A stretch of DNA of 64,000 nt from Myoxocephalus aenaeus (lineage: Eukaryota; Chordata; Actinopteri; Perciformes; Cottidae): contig JBAMJR010000195.1 of the NCBI GenBank assembly GCA_038501785.1, forward strand, positions 5,270,001 through 5,334,000, in the 5' to 3' direction. Below the pieces are notes generated by a model that worked only from the letters and a program-made list of their open reading frames with translations, was not told where the DNA came from and ran no database searches. Positions 50,401-62,311 of the stretch are shown one piece after another. How positions within the stretch are numbered: the stretch's first letter is position 1; every line of letters begins with the position of its first letter. The position numbers and the translations under genes were made by a program.

Positions 50401-53400
50401 TCAGGCTGAGAATACCTCATGTTGTGGTTTATAGCCTCAAATTCATCATGCCTACTTCTCAGACGCAGCTTTTTGTAAAATAGCCGACATACTCCACCAG
50501 AAAGGAGATATGAGACGTTGCAAAGCATGTTTTGGTGTTCAGACGCTCTTAATGGAAGTATTTTAGATGTTGCTCCAACATTCAGAGAACAAATGTAAAC
50601 TATCATTTCTAGTAATATAGGACCCTTAACCGGATAAGATATCTTTCTTAATGGGGAAAGTTGACTGACATGGTTTATGAGTTGCATTCAGATTTGAAAT
50701 CTGAAATAATGATTGTGAACTGGAGAATATAGCAACAAGATAACCGCATGAGTTCGGCGTCAGAGGCAGACTTGTGGTCAGACGTCGGTTAGTTCAAATC
50801 TAGGAGATTGCTGGGAGAACCTTTTTGTGGAAAAGAAGTCGGCCACCACTTAACACCCAGCGGCTCAGTGGTCGACAGTCGAGCAGTGCGGTTGTACCGG
50901 CCAGCTTCCACGTGCGAGTGTGTAGACTGAAGCAGGATGTTCCTGGAAAAGGGCACGTGCAGCTGACTGTCCTTACACAAATAAAGGCGTCATAACAAGC
51001 AGAATCCACAAAGTATCCCTTAATAAAAGTGCTGATGTATGTTGGATTGTGAAAGTAAATGTTGTGTTGTTTTTTTTGTCCCTTCCACCGTCAAAAGTGT
51101 GCTTCTTGTTTTGTATTTTAGGAGACTGGAGAACTGTTGCAGTCCAGAGGGAGAGAGTTTGGTGTGACGACGGGCAGAAAGAGGCGTTGTGGTTGGCTGG
51201 ACCTGATTTTGGTCCGATACGCCCACATGGTCAATGGCTTCTCTGCGTAAGGAACTGTTTCACCATTTCAGAATATTATCCCCCACCTGCTGATGTAATT
51301 ACTGGAGCTGCAGTTAAGCTTTATGATGCAGGCTGGGCGTTCATCGCCATCAGAGTTGAACAGAGTGACTTCTTTGCTTGCAGAATCGCCCTGACGAAGC
51401 TGGACATTTTGGACACGGTGTCTGAGATTAAAGTGGGCGTGGCCTATAAGGTCGATGGAAAATCTCTACCCAGTTTCCCCGGTAGGTCATAACCATTTCA
51501 ATGTTTTATAGATCAGCTCTTTGTCTGCCCATTACAGGGGAGAAAATATTGGCTTTAACATCGCCTCTAAGTATGGGGCAGAGATTGATGAAAAGTAAGG
51601 CTGCAATTGAGGATTATATTTGTTTTCTGTCAAAGACCTGAAAATAGTGAAAAATGCTCATCACAAGTTACATAAACTCAACATAACGTCTTCAAATTTG
51701 CGTTTTGTGTCTGACTTAACAGCCGAAAATCCAAAATTGTACAAGTATCAGAGCTATGAAACTGTGATGGTAAAGCAGCAAATCCTCACACATTTGAGAA
51801 GCTGTTTGTTATATCAGAAATCAGAAATCAGAATCAGAAACCATTTATTTGCCAGGAATGTTTTCACACAAACAAGGAATTTTTTGAGGCGGAAGGTGCA
51901 TACATTGGACATGGACATGGACATGGACATGGACGTAAGACGAGACAAACAACAATCAACGAGAACAACAGTGCAATTGGTATTAAAATAAGTGTAAGAT
52001 AAGCAAGTGCTCAGACAACAGATATGTTAATGTAAATGTACGTTAAAGTGACGTGTGTATTTAAGTTAAAGTGTATGTTAAAGTGACGAGTGTTTAAGTA
52101 TGCGGTGTGCAGAGGAGTGAATGGTAAAGAGAAATAAAAATAAAGAAGAGAAGAAAAAAATAATAATTAAGAGTTAAAATTAAAATAGCTGGGGGTGACA
52201 GAGTCAGTCAGTGGGGGACCCGGGCCCTGTTGATGAGCCCGACTGCTGACGGGAAGAAACTGTTGGTGTGGCGTGAGGTCTTGGTTCTGATGGACCTCAG
52301 CCTCCTGCCAGAGGGGAGGGACTCAAACAGGTTATGTCCAGGGTGAGAGGGGTCAGCTGCACTCTTCCTAGCTTGCCTCAGAGTCCTGGAGGCGAACAAG
52401 TCCTGGAGGGACGGCAGATTACAGCCAATGACCCTCTCAGCAGAGCGGATGATGCGCCGCAGCCTGGCCTTGTCCTTGGCAGTGGCTGCGGTGTGCCAGA
52501 CGGTGATGGAGGAGCAGAGGATGGACTCAACGATGGCAGTGTAGAAGTGCACCATCATTTTCATCGGCAGGTTGAACTTCTTCAGCTGCCTCAGGAAGAA
52601 CATCCTCTGCTGGGCCTTCTTGGCGATGGAGCTGATGTTCAGTTCCCACTTGAGGTCCTGGGAAATGATGGAGCCCAGGAAGCGGAAGGACTCCACAGCG
52701 TCGACGGGGGAGTCACACAGGATGAGAGGGGCGGGTGGGGCTGCGTTCTTCCTGAAGTCCACAACCATCTCCACTGTCTTCAGAGCGTTGAGCTCCAGGT
52801 TGTTCTGGCTGCACCAGGTCACCAGGTGGTCAGTCTCCCACCTGTAGTCGGACTCGTCCCCACCAGAGATGAGTCCAATGAGGGTGGTGTCATCCGTGAA
52901 CTTCAGGAGCTTGACGGACTGGTGACTGGAGGTGCAGCTGTTGGTGTACAGCGAGAAGAGCAGAGGGGAAAGAACGCAGCCTTGGGGGGAACCGGTGCTG
53001 GTGGACCGAGAGCCTGAGACGTGTTTCCCCAGCCTCACGTGCTGCTTCCTGTCAGTCAGGAAGTCTGTGATCCACCTGCAGGTGGAGTCGGGCACGTGCA
53101 GCTGGGAGAGCTTGTCCTGCAGCAGAGACGGTATGATGGTGTTGAAAGCAGAGCTGAAGTCCACGAACAGGATCCTGGCGTAGGTTCCTGGGGAGTCCAG
53201 ATGCTGGAGGATGTAGTGGAGGGCCATGTTGACAGCATCGTCTACAGACCTGTTGGCCCTGTAGGCGAACTGCAGAGGGTCCAGGAGTGGGTCAGTCAGG
53301 GTTTTGAGGTGGGACAGGACCAGGCGCTCAAAAGACTTCATGACCACAGAGGTCAGGGCGACGGGCCTGTAGTCATTGAGTCCTGTGATCCTGGGTTTCT

Positions 53401-54990
53401 TGGGGACGGGGATGATGGTGGAGGCCTTGAAGCAGGCTGGCACGTGGCATGTCTCCAGGGAGGTGTTGAAGATCTCTGTGAACACCGGAGACAGCTGGTC
53501 AGCACAGTGCTTCAGGGTGGAGGGTGAGTTGTCGATTACATTTTGTATGGACTACAAAACAAGATGTAAATGTTTGCTCATGTTTTATCTTGATGTCCTG
53601 ATCTTTGATTGAAAAATATTCCGTCAGAAACTATCCATCGATCCACAACCGTTTTAACGGCAGAAACATTGTTACTGTAAACGCAGGAGAGGACCTGTAT
53701 TCTCAATGGATTATTTTCAGAAGGACTACTCAGCTCTTGGTTAAAGGGGATGAACGTAGCTTTTATGCTCCTTAATGTCTTATTTTACACCGTCAGCTTT
53801 TATTAGCCGGAAATGCAACATCTTGGGTTTTTGAAAATCTATTTTGCAGCAGATTTGAGGATGCATTTATCTTCTCGGCTTTCACCGCAAAACGGAGCAA
53901 ATTGTTAAGCTAATGAAACAACTTCTCTCTTACTGTGACACTGCAGCTGCTCTCGGCCAGCATGGCATCACTGATTACCCTCAGATATTCATCATCTTTA
54001 TGGTGCTGACTGTTTCAACAATCGGATGAATATACAGTTAGGAGCACGGCTGCTCCGATCACGATCCTTGGTGTTGATTTGCCGAAACCGATCCCATGGC
54101 CTGTATAAAGCCTGCTATTCATTGTGCGTTGTTGACCAACACTGTATAATAAGTATTAAGAGATGACAAAGTATTTGCAGACAGCACATGCAACATATAT
54201 CCGTCACACAATTGGAGACTACGGCTGGCCTCAACCAAATAAATTCATTGTTGATTTACAGGATTTTGTAGATGATTTAATTGACAGATCTGTAAAACTT
54301 GAGATTCTCAGATCCACTTTAAATGTTAAAAAAGAAGAGGAAAAACACATGCGACTCCCAACTCTGAAGCCGTTTCAGCGGCGCATGGAGAAATAGTCTC
54401 TGTGCCACCTGGTCGGCTCCTCTGAGCGACCTTTTTTATAGAGACCACCGATCTAACTATTTAGAACAAATAACCAGCTGATGACAACCAGTGGCCGACT
54501 GACCGGACCATCACATCCAATAATAAACTGTATCCTGCTTGCATATGGACCATAAATAGCACTAAAGGACCGCTGTCCAGTGTGTTTTTAATTAGACTTG
54601 TGAAGAGTCAGTGACTGTGAACCACAACACAATCCTCGTCTTTCGCTCATTGTTATCGATGTGTTTCTGCCGCAGCAAACATGGACGTTTTGACGCGGGT
54701 GTTGGTGGATTACGAGACGTTGCCCGGCTGGCGCTGCAGCACCGAGTCCGCTCGGAGCTTCGAGGACCTGCCGCTGCAGGCGCAGCAATACATTCGGTTC
54801 ATCGAGGACTTCCTGCAAGTGCCAGGTTTGTAAAGCGGCACTTTGCATTAATGGATCGACTGCAGCCAAACTGTTAATCGCTTTGCCAAACCTGCCAGTC
54901 ACACCGTGTCTTTTTTTTTTTTTTCTTCTCATTTCAGTGAAGTGGGTTGGAGTCGGCAAGTCCAGAGAGAGCATGATCAAACTGTTTTGA
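46568..54990 (+). CDS. adss2: Adenylosuccinate synthase, ADSS2-like (complete, 13 coding exons)
   Basis: Cytosolic enzyme that uses GTP to join IMP and aspartate into adenylosuccinate, the first committed step of AMP synthesis. Exons: 46568-46801, 47315-47417, 47898-47966, 48505-48555, 48633-48699, 48830-48937, 49480-49561, 49961-50087, 50180-50334, 51122-51246, 51384-51481, 54676-54825, 54938-54990. All phases match, giving 473 aa against 456-457 in human paralogues; the extra length is at the N-terminus. Motifs: LGAQWGDEGKGK with catalytic Asp57, NNAGHTV with catalytic His85, GTTKKGIGP from 177, [27 protein letters not shown] at 348-354 and GVGKSRESM at the C-terminus. Features such as GRDNE-like QDNETGELLQSRGREFG favour ADSS2 over muscle ADSS1, but the call between paralogues is moderate. 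Intron 11 holds a LINE. The frame is open upstream to an ATG at 46478, an alternative start. Confidence 0.95.
47431..47464. repeat. (GT)n microsatellite just inside adss2 intron 2
   Basis: GT alternation of about 34 bases begins only 14 bases after the exon 2 donor at 47417/47418, close enough that length changes could affect splicing. Confidence 0.95.
48055..48195. mobile_element. Fish SINE-like repeat fragment
   Basis: The run ctttcactcgcattcataca, then ctgatggctaactg, catgcaatgtgccaaactgc, tcatcacactattggggatc and gacccatggacactttg, matches from memory a common teleost interspersed repeat (normally continuing 'cccaaggacacttcgaca'). It is degraded and lies in adss2 intron 3. Confidence 0.5.
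50740..51005 (+). mobile_element. Probable tRNA-derived SINE in adss2 intron 9
   Basis: The ggttagttcaaatct segment resembles a tRNA-type box B, followed by agattgctgggagaaccttt and a tail ending acaaataaaggcgtcataa, the arrangement of fish tRNA-related SINEs. Box A is poorly preserved. It lies between adss2 exons ending at 50334 and starting at 51122. Confidence 0.45.
51780..53535 (-). mobile_element. 5'-truncated L2/CR1-like non-LTR retrotransposon in adss2 intron 11
   Basis: The element lies antisense to adss2. Its 3' end, on the left, has tandem TTCTGATT-type units (51790-51845), as in CR1/L2-clade tails, then a 3' UTR with a GGACAT hexamer repeated about four times (51907-51935). Its coding part runs to about 53535, where it breaks off without the endonuclease domain. 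I see no clear target-site duplication. Together with flanking sequence it widens the adss2 intron to about 3.2 kb. Family naming (L2 against Rex1-like) is by impression. Confidence 0.85.
52208..53485 (-). CDS. LINE reverse transcriptase fragment, frame open (425 codons)
   Basis: Reverse transcriptase of a non-LTR retroelement, which would copy element RNA into the genome by target-primed reverse transcription. RT motifs appear in order: IIPVPKKPRITGLNDYRPVA near the start, VDFSSAFNTI (palm Asp), GSPQGCVLSPLLFSLYTN, then KFTDDTT where most relatives have F/Y-x-DD, followed by NNLELNALKTVEMVVDFRK and a C-terminal region ending GLINRARVPH. The frame also stays open a little upstream of the first Met, to about 53530. 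The endonuclease and the N-terminal part of RT are missing, so it cannot be autonomous. No stop or frameshift interrupts the remaining frame. Confidence 0.9.
   Translation of the reverse strand: MFTEIFNTSLETCHVPACFKASTIIPVPKKPRITGLNDYRPVALTSVVMKSFERLVLSHLKTLTDPLLDPLQFAYRANRSVDDAVNMALHYILQHLDSPGTYARILFVDFSSAFNTIIPSLLQDKLSQLHVPDSTCRWITDFLTDRKQHVRLGKHVSGSRSTSTGSPQGCVLSPLLFSLYTNSCTSSHQSVKLLKFTDDTTLIGLISGGDESDYRWETDHLVTWCSQNNLELNALKTVEMVVDFRKNAAPPAPLILCDSPVDAVESFRFLGSIISQDLKWELNISSIAKKAQQRMFFLRQLKKFNLPMKMMVHFYTAIVESILCSSITVWHTAATAKDKARLRRIIRSAERVIGCNLPSLQDLFASRTLRQARKSAADPSHPGHNLFESLPSGRRLRSIRTKTSRHTNSFFPSAVGLINRARVPH
53540..54675 (+). other. adss2: Remainder of adss2 intron 11
   Basis: A+T-rich intron sequence between the LINE and the acceptor at 54675. 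A short ORF at 54163-54396 (77 codons) shows no family resemblance. Nearby text such as cggctgctccgatcacgatc hints at further decayed repeat DNA. Confidence 0.5.
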
Positions 54991-55825
54991 TCCGTCTGCC
55001 GACCTGTAGGCTCGGATAGTTTCAGGTTTCGATGGGATTACCGGAGGAGTTTAAAATGCAAACTCTCCTCCAAGTAAACACTTCACCAGCAAGGCTAATT
55101 GTGAAACGGTTTGTTGCTGCTTGTGCATCACATTTTGCAATAATTTCTCCCAGATGTAATTTATGCATTCCACACGTTTCCTATATTTTTTCCGGGTGTT
55201 CATTTTTCAAAACGCGGTGCCAATGGATCGATTGATTCTTTATCCATTCCATGCAGTAAAGCATTTTAATCTAATTAGTTGATAGCTCTTCTCCATTTTC
55301 TTCTTTCTTTGCATATATTTGAAGAGCCATTGCTGAACAGAAGACTTCGTATTAAAGGGCACAACTAAATATAGCAAGGGATAGTTTTCAGGCTTTGTAA
55401 TGAGGGAAAAATGATTGAAAGCCGTTGTGCGGTCAGTCCGACAGTGAACTTTTCTATTGAACAATTTTAAAACGTTTAAAAAAACATGACTTCATCTCAG
55501 TTTGTAACAATATTTTCACGATGAGTGTTGGAATGAACATAGTGCTTTTAAATCCTCCTCATAACGTATAAATCAACACTAAACAACTCGAGGTTGAATA
55601 GCTGTTTTTCTTGATAATTGAGGGAAAGTAAGTAGGAATTCCACGTCCGCACAGAGACATTGGTTGGTCTTTGAGAGGTTTGTGTAAATGTGAGTAAAAA
55701 CAATGTCTGATGGGCAGTAGTGTTTCAGAGTCTATTTCAATATGTTTCCTACACGGTTCATTCATTGTCAGTGATGTAAAAGACTCAGCTTGCTCTTAAT
55801 CAATAAAAGGAAAGTAACATACTTT
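54991..55825 (+). other. adss2: adss2 3' UTR with poly(A) signal
   Basis: Sequence after the TGA at 54988-54990. AATAAA at 55802-55807 is the first good signal and would put the mRNA end near 55825. No further coding content. Confidence 0.65.
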
Positions 55826-57192
55826 TGGTTTGTCATTCATTCAGGTTTTAGTAAAGAGTTTGACCGACATGTTTCTGAGCAGTTTAATTGAATTGTTGTG
55901 TTAATGTGTAAATATTATGGGTTGTTATATCATCCTTACATTGTTCTGCTCCTGTTGTGCAGCTACAGTTTTTTTTTTTTTTTTTTTCAGAAGTAAATAT
56001 AGGTACTTGTCATTATGCACACATTATTATTATTATTATTATTATCATCCTTTACTGGCTGTGTAGGGTTGTCCATTTGAAATCTGCACCTGAGAAGATG
56101 TGTGACGCCGTTATGCTGCGTCTCTGAACGTCAAGTAAGCAAGTTTTAAAGCGGCTCTGATCAAAAGCTGTATGTCTTCGATGCATCACGTCTATAATGA
56201 GAGGTGTCACTTGTAGTGATAAAGAATTAGAACTGGACTGCACTTGCCCTCGTCTCGATGGCGCTTTGGTTCGTTCTTCAACATGGCGGCGAGTTTAGCA
56301 GCTGAAGAGCCGGGTCTTTCAAAAAACATCTGAAAGGGTGAATATTGGACTTACGTTTGTCCGGTGGCCAGAAACGCCAACGGTAAAGTTGCTCTACATC
56401 TGCTGCTGAATGTGTAAAAACACCGTTTTGCCTCCTCGACTTCACACGGCGTTAGTAGACAGACTTCTGCACTCTTCCCCTTCAGCCTGTAACATCTTTC
56501 TCTCTTTCTTACTTTAAACCCTCCTTAGTTAGCCGACTTCCTCTGAGGATTTAAAAGCTTTTCAGGACCGGGGAGGTATTAGATTAAAGTGTAAAGCGGA
56601 TGCCTTGGCAGATCGATGCTCTAGGTGTAACAGAGTCCTGGAGCTTCTCAGATATTGCAGTGTAATCCGTTAAGGGCCCTGCACACCCACACAGGTGGTA
56701 TCAGCCGTACGGGCCGCTCAGACCTCCGCTCGGGTGGATGTTGGCCAGAGATGTGCTCAGTAATTATGTCATCAAAGACTCTACAGATGAATGTAACAAG
56801 GGTTGGGGGAAAGTAAGCAAATGACAAAACTAACAGGCCAGTCGGTGAAGTATCAACGGTGCTGAAATGAGGTAATCTTTTCAAGTTAATTCACAGGCCA
56901 CGGTCTTATTATTGTTGATGCATTCTTGCAGATGATTTGCATCAATTCTGTTAAGTCAAAGGTTTGTTCTGAAACTGTATTCCAGACTACTATGGAGCCC
57001 CAAACAATAGTAAATGGATACTACAATGTTGAATAAATTAGGAATGAACCTAACATTTCCATAATGTCTTGATGACACCAAAATCTGCCCGCAACCACAA
57101 AAATGTAGTCAGCGAGCACTCTGTTACCAAAGTAATTATGAATCAATTATTTAGCTGCTGCTGTAAATAAACGCTGACACGGTAACACACAT

Positions 57193-57460
57193 ATGTCTAA
57201 TTTGTTTTGCACTATGTTTATATGTCTTTGCACTGTGTTTATACGTTTCTGCACTGTTTATATGTTGTTTATATGTTGTCTATTTTCACTTTATGTTTCT
57301 GCACTATGTTTATATGTTGTTTATGCTATGTTGTCTAGTTTATATGTTTATATGTTGGTTATATGCTATATGTTGTCTAGTTTATGTTGTTTATATGTTT
57401 ATATGTTATATGTTGTCTAGTTTATGTTTATATGTTATATGTTGTCTATTTTTTACTTTT
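57193..57460. repeat. Degenerate tandem array of TTTATATGTT/GTCTAGTT units
   Basis: Words such as tttatatgttgt, gttgtctagtttat and ctgcactatgtttatatg recur many times with varying spacing, giving an irregular minisatellite about 270 bp long. Valine/leucine/tyrosine-rich ORFs read through it are artefacts. Confidence 0.8.
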
Positions 57461-58109
57461 TTTTTTTAATGTTACACTTTTCACTTTATTTTCAGACAGT
57501 AGAGAAACATAATTTCAGGTCTTCTGTATGTTTGCACAATATGGAAGAAGTGACAAATAAAACTGACTTTGACACCTTTCCTTTTATTTCGGTAACAAGC
57601 TACACGTTATCAGCTAACCATCTAGAACAGCCAGCTGTTGGCTTTTTGTTTTTGTTTATGCTAGAATTATTACAAAAGGACAGAGTTTTTTTTTTGGTTG
57701 TTGTAGCAAACAAGAACTCACAAGGACAGTTGTTGCTGGATGGCCCGGGCCATGTGATTGGCTGAAAGGGGAAGGGGCGGGTACTGAGGGGGGCGGGTGG
57801 ATAACCACTGTCAATGAAATGTAACATGAAATAAAATTGATAAACGACAATTTAAAATAAAACTAATGCATAATTCCATTTAGAAATGGTCTCTTAATAA
57901 AATCGTTAATATGAAAATATAACTAAGCATTACACATTGTGTGGCTCCGCCCATCACTACCTCCTGATTCTGCTTAAAACCTGGATAGCAGTCCCATGTG
58001 CTTTTGGATAAATAATGTAAAGGTTAATAATATACACCGTAAAAGGCAGTTCCTACCAGTTCTAATAGAGTAAAAAAAAAAACGTAGTTTCCTTTAAACA
58101 TAAGAGCCT

Positions 58110-58137
58110 GATTGATTGATTGATTGATTGATTGATT
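58110..58137. repeat. (ATTG)n tetranucleotide repeat
   Basis: About seven ATTG units in tandem. Confidence 0.9.
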
Positions 58138-59510
58138 AGAAGACGTGTTGTTTTTGTGCTGCCGCCCTATAGAGTAAAAAATGTATCTTTCGGACATTTT
58201 GTCTTCCGCTATACGTTGAAAGTGCATCTCCCGTCAAATGAGCAAAGTTGCAGACGTTTGCTAACCAATCAATTTCCATTCCAAGAAGTCCCTGCATCAT
58301 CAGAAATGGCAGAAAGTGAGCTTACAGTAGACTCAAGAAGGCTTAATTGAAAATAAAGTGCTCATAATAGCAGTGTAGGCCTCCTCCCCCTGGCGTTTCG
58401 GTCGGCCTCCTCCCTCCCTCCCTCTCTTTTGTTTACTACCGCCTTCCTTCACTTGTAATTGAGAGCACATTTATCATCAGGTCAATCAATTTGAGCCTTT
58501 TATTCAAGTGTAGCTACTTCTCAGACGGTCATCCCTCATCAGAGCTCTTTCCAGATATGTCTCCGTTTATTTTCCCCTCAACGGCTGGATGTTAATTAAT
58601 TTACCTTTACACGGCCAGGTAAATCATACATTACATTAAATGGACACCTGGAATTGAAGCCATCGACCAACTAGAAGTAAGGATTTTTAGATTGTCTTAT
58701 TCTTTGCATGTGTGACCAGGTGTTTGATGAACGTCGAGGCAGATCTTCTTTTCTGTGGTGATCAGAAGGGATTGTGGAGGTGATTAGAGGTCCAATTAGA
58801 TCAATTTTTTATGATATTGGCATGACCTTTGAGTTGAAACTATGAAGTAATGCTTGTTTTTTCCCGTATTTTCACTACTTTTCTACGATGATGAAGAGTC
58901 AGAAGAGTTTCCCTGACCGTGATGTATGCTGTCAGAAAGAAACAAATGTTGAATGTTCTCCCTGTGTATTCCACAGAGCGCTCTGATAATAACTTTGATC
59001 ACTGCCTTTATAATCATTCCTTTAGTCCTTCCTCGTCCTGCACTGTGTCATGACTCATGTAGCGCCCGCAATAAGACACCTGTTTCAATGGGGTTGGACT
59101 GTGTTCAGTTTTCGTAAGAACAGAGAGACGGCAGCTCTCACACAGATTGAATTGAAGGAGCTAAATGTATTTTACAGTTTATTAGGTGAGTGCATGGAGA
59201 AAATCCATTTCTGCAACTGAGCAAGTAGAGACCAAGTACAAAGTATTTGCAGGGAAATATGGAGAATGATGTGTAAAGTTCTATCTCATTATGAATTACA
59301 TACCGTATACTCCTTTGACAGATGCATCTAAATACTGTACATTATGACATAGTGTATACTTGCTATAATACAACGAGAATGTACCCGTGTCTGCTTGTCA
59401 TAACACAAATACTACAATGTGCTAGCTCAATTACCAATTAGTGATAAGAGATCATCGGTTTATTACAGTTAATAAACTAAATAACATATCAGTGTGCACT
59501 AAGTGTATGT

Positions 59511-59547
<37 letters not shown>

Positions 59548-60063
59548 TGTATGTAAGTGTAATGCTATACAGCACAAAAACAAAGTGTATAGTGTATACT
59601 ATAGTACATCAGCCTTTCCCTTGCTTAAACATGTAAAAAGAATCCTTAGTATTTTTTAACTTGTAAAACCTGCATTTATCTATATTTCTTTGTCACATGA
59701 AATCCCACCCTCTTTGCTTCCTGTAAAGAGTAATGTAAACTCATGTTGGTCAGGAGGGCGTGTGAAACCGTTCATTCAATCGGATGTGATGGATCCATTT
59801 CCCAAAAAGTTTTGGTTATGAGTAACAAATATGGGAACAGCTGTATCTCCAGTCGACAGAACAAGATTTTAATCTTTAAAAAAAATTAAAATATTCACGG
59901 AATCCACTCCTCTCTATGTATGTGTGTACGTGTATATGGATGTGTATATATACAGTATGTATGTATGTGTAAAGTATATGTAAATATGTGTATATGTGTG
60001 TGGATGTACAGTATATTTGTATGTATGTGTATTTGTATGTATGTATATATGCGTGTATATTTG

Positions 60064-60066
<3 letters not shown>

Positions 60067-60117
<51 letters not shown>
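60067..60117. repeat. (AT)n microsatellite
   Basis: About 50 bases of AT alternation, preceded from about 59930 by a loose array of gtatgtatgtgta-type words. Confidence 0.95.
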
Positions 60118-60120
<3 letters not shown>

Positions 60121-61261
60121 GTGGCAGAAAGTTAGTTCCAGTCTAACTAACTTAGTCTGCTCCTGATTAGGATGAATTTTATTGATTGGAGATGGTTAGG
60201 ATTGTTTGACTGATTATTGATAGATCACCGTCATCCCAGCAGCTCTAGATATACTCCTCACATCCTTTGTGGTCAGAAGCAACAACATCGATTCAGTCAG
60301 GAGAAAACGCACAAAAGCTCCATCCACAAAATTAGCCATTTCAAATCAAACAAGTTATTTTTTTATGTTCGATGAAACCGATGTGGTGAGCTCATTATCA
60401 AGTTCCCGTTTGTGTTTTCCTTTAAAATGCTTATTTTAACTGAGTAATACATCTGCTCTTCATACACAGTAATGGTCGGCACCGACTGAGCAACACTGGA
60501 GCATCTTGGGAATTCGCCAACTTGGCTTTGTGATCCTAGCTTTCCGTCTGTGCCGCCCATTTGTCTTTCTTCCAAAAGACAAGAGACAACATTTAGCCTC
60601 TTGGACTAGCCTACTTATGAAGTTGATAGTAGTTTTGTTTAAGCCAGTTCAGTGAAGGTACTGCAAAAATATTCTGAGTGACAGTAATGCAAAATGTTAT
60701 ATAATATACTCTATGTAGGATATATTTAGTCGTATAGCTTATGAAGATAATAGTTCCTTGTCCCTGGAGAACATATACTCCTATTTCTTGCTGTCAGTGG
60801 TGCTGTGGCAAAGATATGAAGAATATTAGCAACAAACATTTGTATTATTAGCCATTAACAAATGTTAGCATGATAACACGTTTAGCTAAAATGGGGAACA
60901 TGGTTTGCAGTGTGCCTCCTTTCTATCAGCATGTTAGCATGCTAATAGTAGCATTTCGCTCAAAGCGCTGCTGTACCGAAGAACCGCCTTGAAGAAGCCT
61001 GACTGAGGACTCTTTGTCTTTGTTTTGTTAAATTGTGCTGAGACTATTTGTGGGCTGAACAGGTTCACAGTACGGTAGGGTGAAGTGAAACCAGGTCGAA
61101 AGAAACAAAACTCCCTGCAGTTATTCAAACTATACTACTGTATGATTAGGCTGACATGTAATAGTAGAAGAGGATTTCATTTAGTTTTAGTTTTTTTTTT
61201 AAACTACACATTTGGAGGAACATATAACATCTGCCTGAGAAACCGTATCCCCGCCTCTTGT

Positions 61262-61263
<2 letters not shown>

Positions 61264-61345
<82 letters not shown>

Positions 61346-61352
61346 GCGCGCG
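61264..61352. repeat. (CA)n followed by (CG)n
   Basis: About 80 bases of CA alternation ending in a short CG alternation (61343-61352). Both are purine-pyrimidine alternations able to adopt Z-DNA. Confidence 0.95.
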
Positions 61353-61831
61353 CAGAAAGAACGAGAGCAGCAGCAGTTCTGTCAAGCAGATTGTGTTGAA
61401 GATGGGACATTGAGAGCAGGGTGAAGGGTGTCTGAGCTTCAGTCTGCAGAGTTGGCAGTCAGATCTCAATGAATCTCAAACATTGATCCCACAGAAGTAT
61501 TGATATGACTGCAGCCACTGCATTGGCCATTCAGTTGAACTCGCAGAGAATACAATGGAATAGGAAGAATTATATGTAAGGAAGCTGCATTATGTCTTCA
61601 TGTCCTTATATAATTATATCTCTACGTACTGTAAAAAAAATAATAATAATAAAAAAAACACATCTAACTGAAGTCTGAAGAAACTGAAGAAATCCAAAAC
61701 TTGACTCCATCATCATCATCATCCGTGCTGCTCTCTCCCCCGTCTCTTTAATTCACTCTCTCACACTCGATCTAAAGTCAGCTTGATTGAGTATCTTTTT
61801 CCTCTCTTTAGTGCTCAGCAAGAGCATCCCT

Positions 61832-61854
61832 CACCCACACCCACACCCACACAC

Positions 61855-61898
<44 letters not shown>
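61832..61898. repeat. (CACCCA)n to (CA)n microsatellite
   Basis: Starts with three CACCCA units and passes into pure CA. Confidence 0.95.
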
Positions 61899-61900
<2 letters not shown>

Positions 61901-62311
61901 CTCCCCGTATGCGGCTGCCTGTACTCATGAAACACTGTGCATGAGGCAACTGGTACTCTGGATTCTTACGATCCTTCATTTTGAGGTAAGCACACATGGG
62001 CTGGACTCTCCGGTATCAATAAAGCGGGATCACTATGGCTATGTCTCGGTTACAGCAGCAGCAGCAGCAGCAGCGCAGTTGGCACTTAATGCAAGCCCTA
62101 TTACAATGTCCTTCTGTCTAGTGGTGTATTATCTGTCTGGCTTTCTGTGTTGCAGTCTGAGGTAGGTATGCAGCAGATAGCTGCTGCTTTTAACTGTGTT
62201 GTTGAACAAAAAAAAAGTATATTGTTAGTATATTGTTACGTGGACAGTCACACATGTATCGTTGTATTGGTCTCCTTTTATGCCAATGCATACCCTGCAT
62301 TTATATAACAA

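Larger units (their letters stand above)
55830..61900. other. Intergenic region between adss2 and the K2P channel gene
   Basis: No gene was recognised. It holds (ATT)n at about 56024-56046, a repeat-like block near 56240-56420, a degenerate TTATATGTT-rich tandem array (57193-57460), (ATTG)n at 58110-58137, CA/TA repeats near 59513-59547, (AT)n at 60067-60117 and a large (CA)n at 61264-61343 ending in (CG)n. The segment 58440-58640 looks less repetitive and rich in homeodomain-like words. Confidence 0.55.

Noticed and set aside
52334..53527. Two long plus-strand ORFs (227 and 168 aa)
   Set aside because: Both are antisense readings of the LINE reverse transcriptase, which explains their length.
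54163..54396. 77-aa ORF in adss2 intron 11 as a possible extra exon
   Set aside because: The exons at 51384-51481 and 54676-54825 already join in phase to give the conserved protein, so no exon is needed between them, and the ORF matches nothing I know.
57193..57420. Hydrophobic Leu/Tyr/Val-rich ORF resembling a membrane protein
   Set aside because: It is a reading of the degenerate TTATATGTT tandem array.
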